NCBI GenBank assembly: GCA_904063045.1
Contig: CAJFCJ010000012.1
Location: 1,240,001-1,304,000 of the forward strand
Source of the DNA: Dimorphilus gyrociliatus
Lineage: Eukaryota > Annelida > Polychaeta > Dinophilidae
Length of the DNA: 64,000 nt
Direction: 5' to 3'
Part shown: positions 60,470 to 64,000 of the stretch, one piece after another
Position numbering within the stretch: position 1 is the first letter of the stretch
Layout: each line of letters starts with the position of its first letter
Translations under genes and position numbers: made by a program
Notes under the pieces: model-generated
The model's input: only the letters and a program-made list of their open reading frames with translations
Database searches by the model: none
Told to the model about the DNA's origin: nothing

Positions 60470-60475
60470 AATAAA
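60470..60475 (+). terminator. AATAAA polyadenylation signal of the PPAY protein gene
   Basis: Lies 82 bases after the stop codon. Confidence 0.5.
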
Positions 60476-60520
60476 CTATTCTTTAATCATAACACCTATT
60501 TGCGATACTTCACAACTATA

Positions 60521-60533
60521 CAAGATGGCGCAA
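60521..60533 (+). promoter_or_regulatory. CTCF-like motif at the 3' side of the PPAY gene
   Basis: Reads CAAGATGGCGCAA with the exact core. Confidence 0.4.
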
Positions 60534-62795
60534 TTTTTCGTGTCTATTTTATTCTCTTTTCTATATTAAATTATTAACTCTTCAAGCGTGTTTACAGAAA
60601 TTAGATAAGATATTCATGCTATTACTTAAGATAAATCAAAAAGAAATTATCATCATAAAAGTCTTTTAGGCGTTCTTAAGCGAATTGTTAAGGAGGAGTG
60701 CAATGATTTTTTTTTTATATTCCTTCTAATTTGAGTGTCTTGGATCCCTTGAGGCGAAGAATATTAGGCATAGAAAACGAGTTGGGGCATATGAGTACAT
60801 AGAGTGCAAAAGGAAGTATTTTTTCCACCCCTCTTAATTAATACCTTTCGAAATCTATTGTATAAATAAAGACAGATTTTAAACTAAACTCAATTTTAGT
60901 CCAAATGCATAAATTTTATAGCATAGAATTTGAAATAGAGCCTTTTCCATTGCCTACTTCGATTGTATAAACGGAACAGCTGACAAAACTCGTTGATCTA
61001 CTTTCTCCTGCGTCAGCTTTCAAGGTTTCAGCTAAGTCGACATCCTCCTTTTGTTTGAAATAAAAAAAAAATCTTTATTCCAATATTTTTTCCCTTTTAT
61101 TAACGCACACACGTGTAATATTCAGCTAATTAACGATCCGTATAAAATAAACAATACATACTAGTAAAAAAAAGAAATTATAATGTTAATCGTTACCCTC
61201 ACTCTTAAATAGTTACCTACAATCAAAACAGACATTTTTTTTTAACCTTGAACCAAAGTCAAGTTAGTATTGAATTCGGAAACTTGCTAAATAAATGGGT
61301 AAATAAGGAATCGAATGTGGTATTTATTGTTGGAACAACTAAAGGAAATTACTTAAAATAACTGCTTACTCGGGTCAACGCATGCTAATTTTCATAGTAA
61401 ATTCATCGGTTTCTTTTGCAAAAAAAAGTATTACGTAATATTAGCTTTAATCAGTTTTGTTGAGTTTAGAGAAAGAGTATAATTTAGTTTTGATGGCTGA
61501 TTGTTGTTTTAAAAAAAATAAAAAGTCCACAAGGATTTGTTATATTGGAATTAGATCCAGTCACCAAGACTTAGTTATTAAGGGATTAAGAAGGGAACAA
61601 AAGGAATGTTACGAATTCCTCGTAAAAAAAATTGATGAATAAGTCTGCATTTTCAATTACTAAATCTAGTTTATTTGTTGCGTGAACGAGAGAATGACTA
61701 TAAGGATACTATTCTGTTCTGATGGGACTATATAAAATCCTTTACCTTACCAATAGCCAGAGATCACAATCAATTTATTGTTGGAGGTTATGCTTACCAA
61801 TCAAATCACGAACTGTTCTACACATATAGAAAATTAAGAAGGACGAATGGGATTTGGATGAAGTTGTCTGGTTTTTATTCCATTCCTATGTACTCATTTC
61901 CAACCCAGTTCTTTCAAATTTTTATGCTCCTTTCTATTTTTTCCTATTAAATCTCTCAAAGAGATTTTATTTTTAAAATTAATATTTACAGAACACAAAA
62001 TAATCTTATAATGAATTCCTATTTAAAAACAAGACTTTTCCATTCCTTTTAACTTCCCTTTTCACTTTATTCTTTTCCTCCTCTTTCATTACCCGCCCCT
62101 TTTAGCCTCCCTCTCGCCTAATATTTACACAGTCTTTCCTACTTTTAATCAGAATTAACCTCTAATAAATTATAAGATAAAAAATACCATTTCTTACCTG
62201 GGAAATATTATTGTAAATAGTTAATGAATTAACAGGAATTGCTTTAAAATATAAAATTGATCAAAATATTTTTTATTATTAGATCAAATGAAACAGAAAG
62301 GAACAAAAAAAATTTTTATTCTTTTTCTTTTTATAAGTACTACCTTTTGATGAATCATTTAAGTAAATATATGTTCAAATCAAATAAACTTCCAATTAAA
62401 ATTCTATATGGATTCTAATCAATATATATATATATATATATTAGTATATATAAATATATATACAATATATAGTCATTTTTTTTACCTTTATTTATATAAA
62501 TGACAAATAGGATTTATAAATCAATAGAAAATTCCCTATTTTCGGTTGTGCCTTTGTTTTACAGTTTTTGTTTTATAGGTAATTTGATTATTTATTTTTA
62601 TGTTATTGTCGTTTGACTTGATTAGCCTTTATTAAAATATTTATCTTCTAGTTAGTAAGGTAATGTAAAAGTCTAAATAGGATGATATAGATACATTTTA
62701 ATACAAATTAATTAGTCTAAGTATCTTATATCACTTTGTATTAATCATTGATTTTTTTTCTTCCCCTTTTTATCTTCCTTTCCTCTCTTATTCAC

Positions 62796-62816
62796 CATCT
62801 ATCTATCTATCTATCT
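62796..62816. repeat. (CTAT)n microsatellite
   Basis: About five CTAT units in the right flank. Confidence 0.85.
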
Positions 62817-64000
62817 ACTTCATTTTCTCACTTTCTCCTCATCTTCTCGACACTATCTTTTCTTTTTTCCTATTACAGCTTCAACCTTCCCGTCTACATA
62901 TTATCGCTTTTCAGAATGTAGATATGTCAAGAAATTACTTTGAATTAATTAATCATATCTCTATTAAGAATAAAGTAGAATAATCATCAAATATCTCATC
63001 CACTTGTATGGTTGATATAATAAAATATACTTTAAAGCTATCAAACTATCATCTTATCAAATATGACGATTTAGTAAAACATAAAAAATGAAATAGTGTC
63101 AATTAGCAAATATCAAACAATGTTGAATGTAAATACATAAAGATAGAATAAAAAAAAAGAGACGTTACAAACATAAATAAAGCAATAAAATAGTATGATC
63201 ATAAATAAATAAAAATACTAATTAGAAATGTTATAAGCATAACGAAAGATTTCAGTCTAGTTTACATTTAGTCGTGATTATCTTAGAAATAGAAAATATT
63301 TCCATATTATAAGAATAATCAATTAGATTTATGGTTTTTTTCTTTTATCAATAAATGTTAAATTTATATTTTTATATAAACAAAAAACTTGTAGAATAAT
63401 AATTTTTTTCATGAAAAAAAAACAAACTGTCACTATTATCCTATTCAGAATCAATAAATGTTATATTGACGCTTCAATTTGTTGAATTTTACATATAGAT
63501 CTATAAACAGTATATACAGTATAAATAGACGGTTAATATTTGCTATTACTATTCTTACTATTATTATTGTTATTGTTATTATTATTGTTATTACAATTGG
63601 TAATTGAAAAATTAGTAATATGCTTATTTTTTACTGTTAGATTGAAAATGTAACTTTTATCTGCAAAAAAATTCCTTAAATTATGATAAAATTTCAAAAG
63701 ATAAGTGCTATTTTAAAAGTAGTTTAATGTCAAATTAAAAAATTATATCTTTAACCTTTAAGAGTTCAGAAATAGAATCCAATGCTAATAAGATAAATAT
63801 ATTTAATATACAGTATATTCTATATCATATATTGAATATATGATCTATATTACATCTCTTCCGCTTTTTTGCATGTAAAAACATAAAGTTTTTGCAGTCG
63901 ATTAAAAAAATTGCTAATCATTTACAGATTAGTTAAAGTGTAAATATTGTATATAGCAAAAAATGGAGATGAGGAAAGGTAAAATTTTAGTTACAAATGA

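Larger units (their letters stand above)
60389..64000. other. 3.6 kb right flank with no recognised gene
   Basis: AT-rich sequence with a CTCF-like motif at 60521-60533, a CTAT repeat at 62796-62816, TA repeats at about 62421-62442 and TACAGTATA palindromes near 63510 and 63812. The frame at 61457-61642 starts with TTG or an internal ATG and shows no domain. Nothing else was seen. Confidence 0.6.

Noticed and set aside
61457-61642. Plus-strand frame of 61 residues, Lys/Cys-rich
   Set aside because: The first codon is TTG, no domain is visible, and flanking exons were not found.
1-64000. CRISPR arrays, tRNA, rRNA and spliceosomal RNA genes, intact transposons
   Set aside because: I looked for spaced direct repeats, tRNA box motifs, snRNA signatures and transposase or reverse-transcriptase blocks and found none. 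A covariance-model or RepeatMasker run could still find degenerate copies.

Overview
The window is AT-rich DNA from an animal with a compact genome. Its genes have introns, mostly 50-600 bases with GT-AG borders, and separate 3' ends lie close together. The gene set (WWC/Kibra, SLC6 transporter, protocadherin, GABA-B receptors, Cys-loop anion channel, TMEM272-like protein) is that of a bilaterian. A protostome, perhaps a small annelid or other spiralian, is my best guess, but the sequence alone does not settle this. Nothing prokaryotic or viral was seen. Exon boundaries were worked out by hand from splice signals, and reading frames close across all exons of the large genes.

Layout. 529-7405 (-): a 12-exon Kibra/WWC homologue. 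7749-11258 (-): an 8-exon SLC6 Na+/Cl- dependent transporter of the creatine/taurine/GABA subgroup. 14555-15514 (-): an intronless 7TM receptor with degenerate class A motifs. 18137-18577 (+): a small RING-remnant/B-box protein. 19529-26067 (-): a seven-cadherin-repeat protocadherin whose cytoplasmic tail lies across a 3.3 kb intron. 26.2-34.9 kb: a long gene desert with a cluster of CACGTG E-boxes. 34917-39709 (+) and 39831-43781 (-): two GABA-B-type receptor genes, tail to tail, with stops about 120 bases apart. 45446-48894 (+): a glycine/GluCl-type Cys-loop chloride channel with one GC-AG intron. 49064-50299 (+): a secreted chymotrypsin-fold serine protease with an odd S1 pocket. 50.3-52.6 kb: AT microsatellites. 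52675-53641 (+): an unrecognised basic protein. 56015-56290 and 56343-56495 (+): two small ORFs, the second a possible 50-residue secreted peptide. 57724-59387 (+): a TMEM272-like four-span membrane protein. 59788-60388 (+): a single-pass membrane protein with a PPAY motif. 60.4-64 kb: no gene recognised.

Much of the window concerns neuronal signalling, especially inhibition: a transporter for a GABA/taurine/creatine-like substrate, two metabotropic GABA-B-like subunits, an ionotropic anion channel, an orphan 7TM receptor and a protocadherin lie within about 41 kb. The strongest unexplained signal is not a gene. A short motif close to AGATGGCGC, matching the core of the CTCF insulator site, recurs about 13 times and is found in most of the gaps between neighbouring genes. 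I did not find a clearly new biological system; this motif series, the small secreted ORF and the unusual protease are the best leads.
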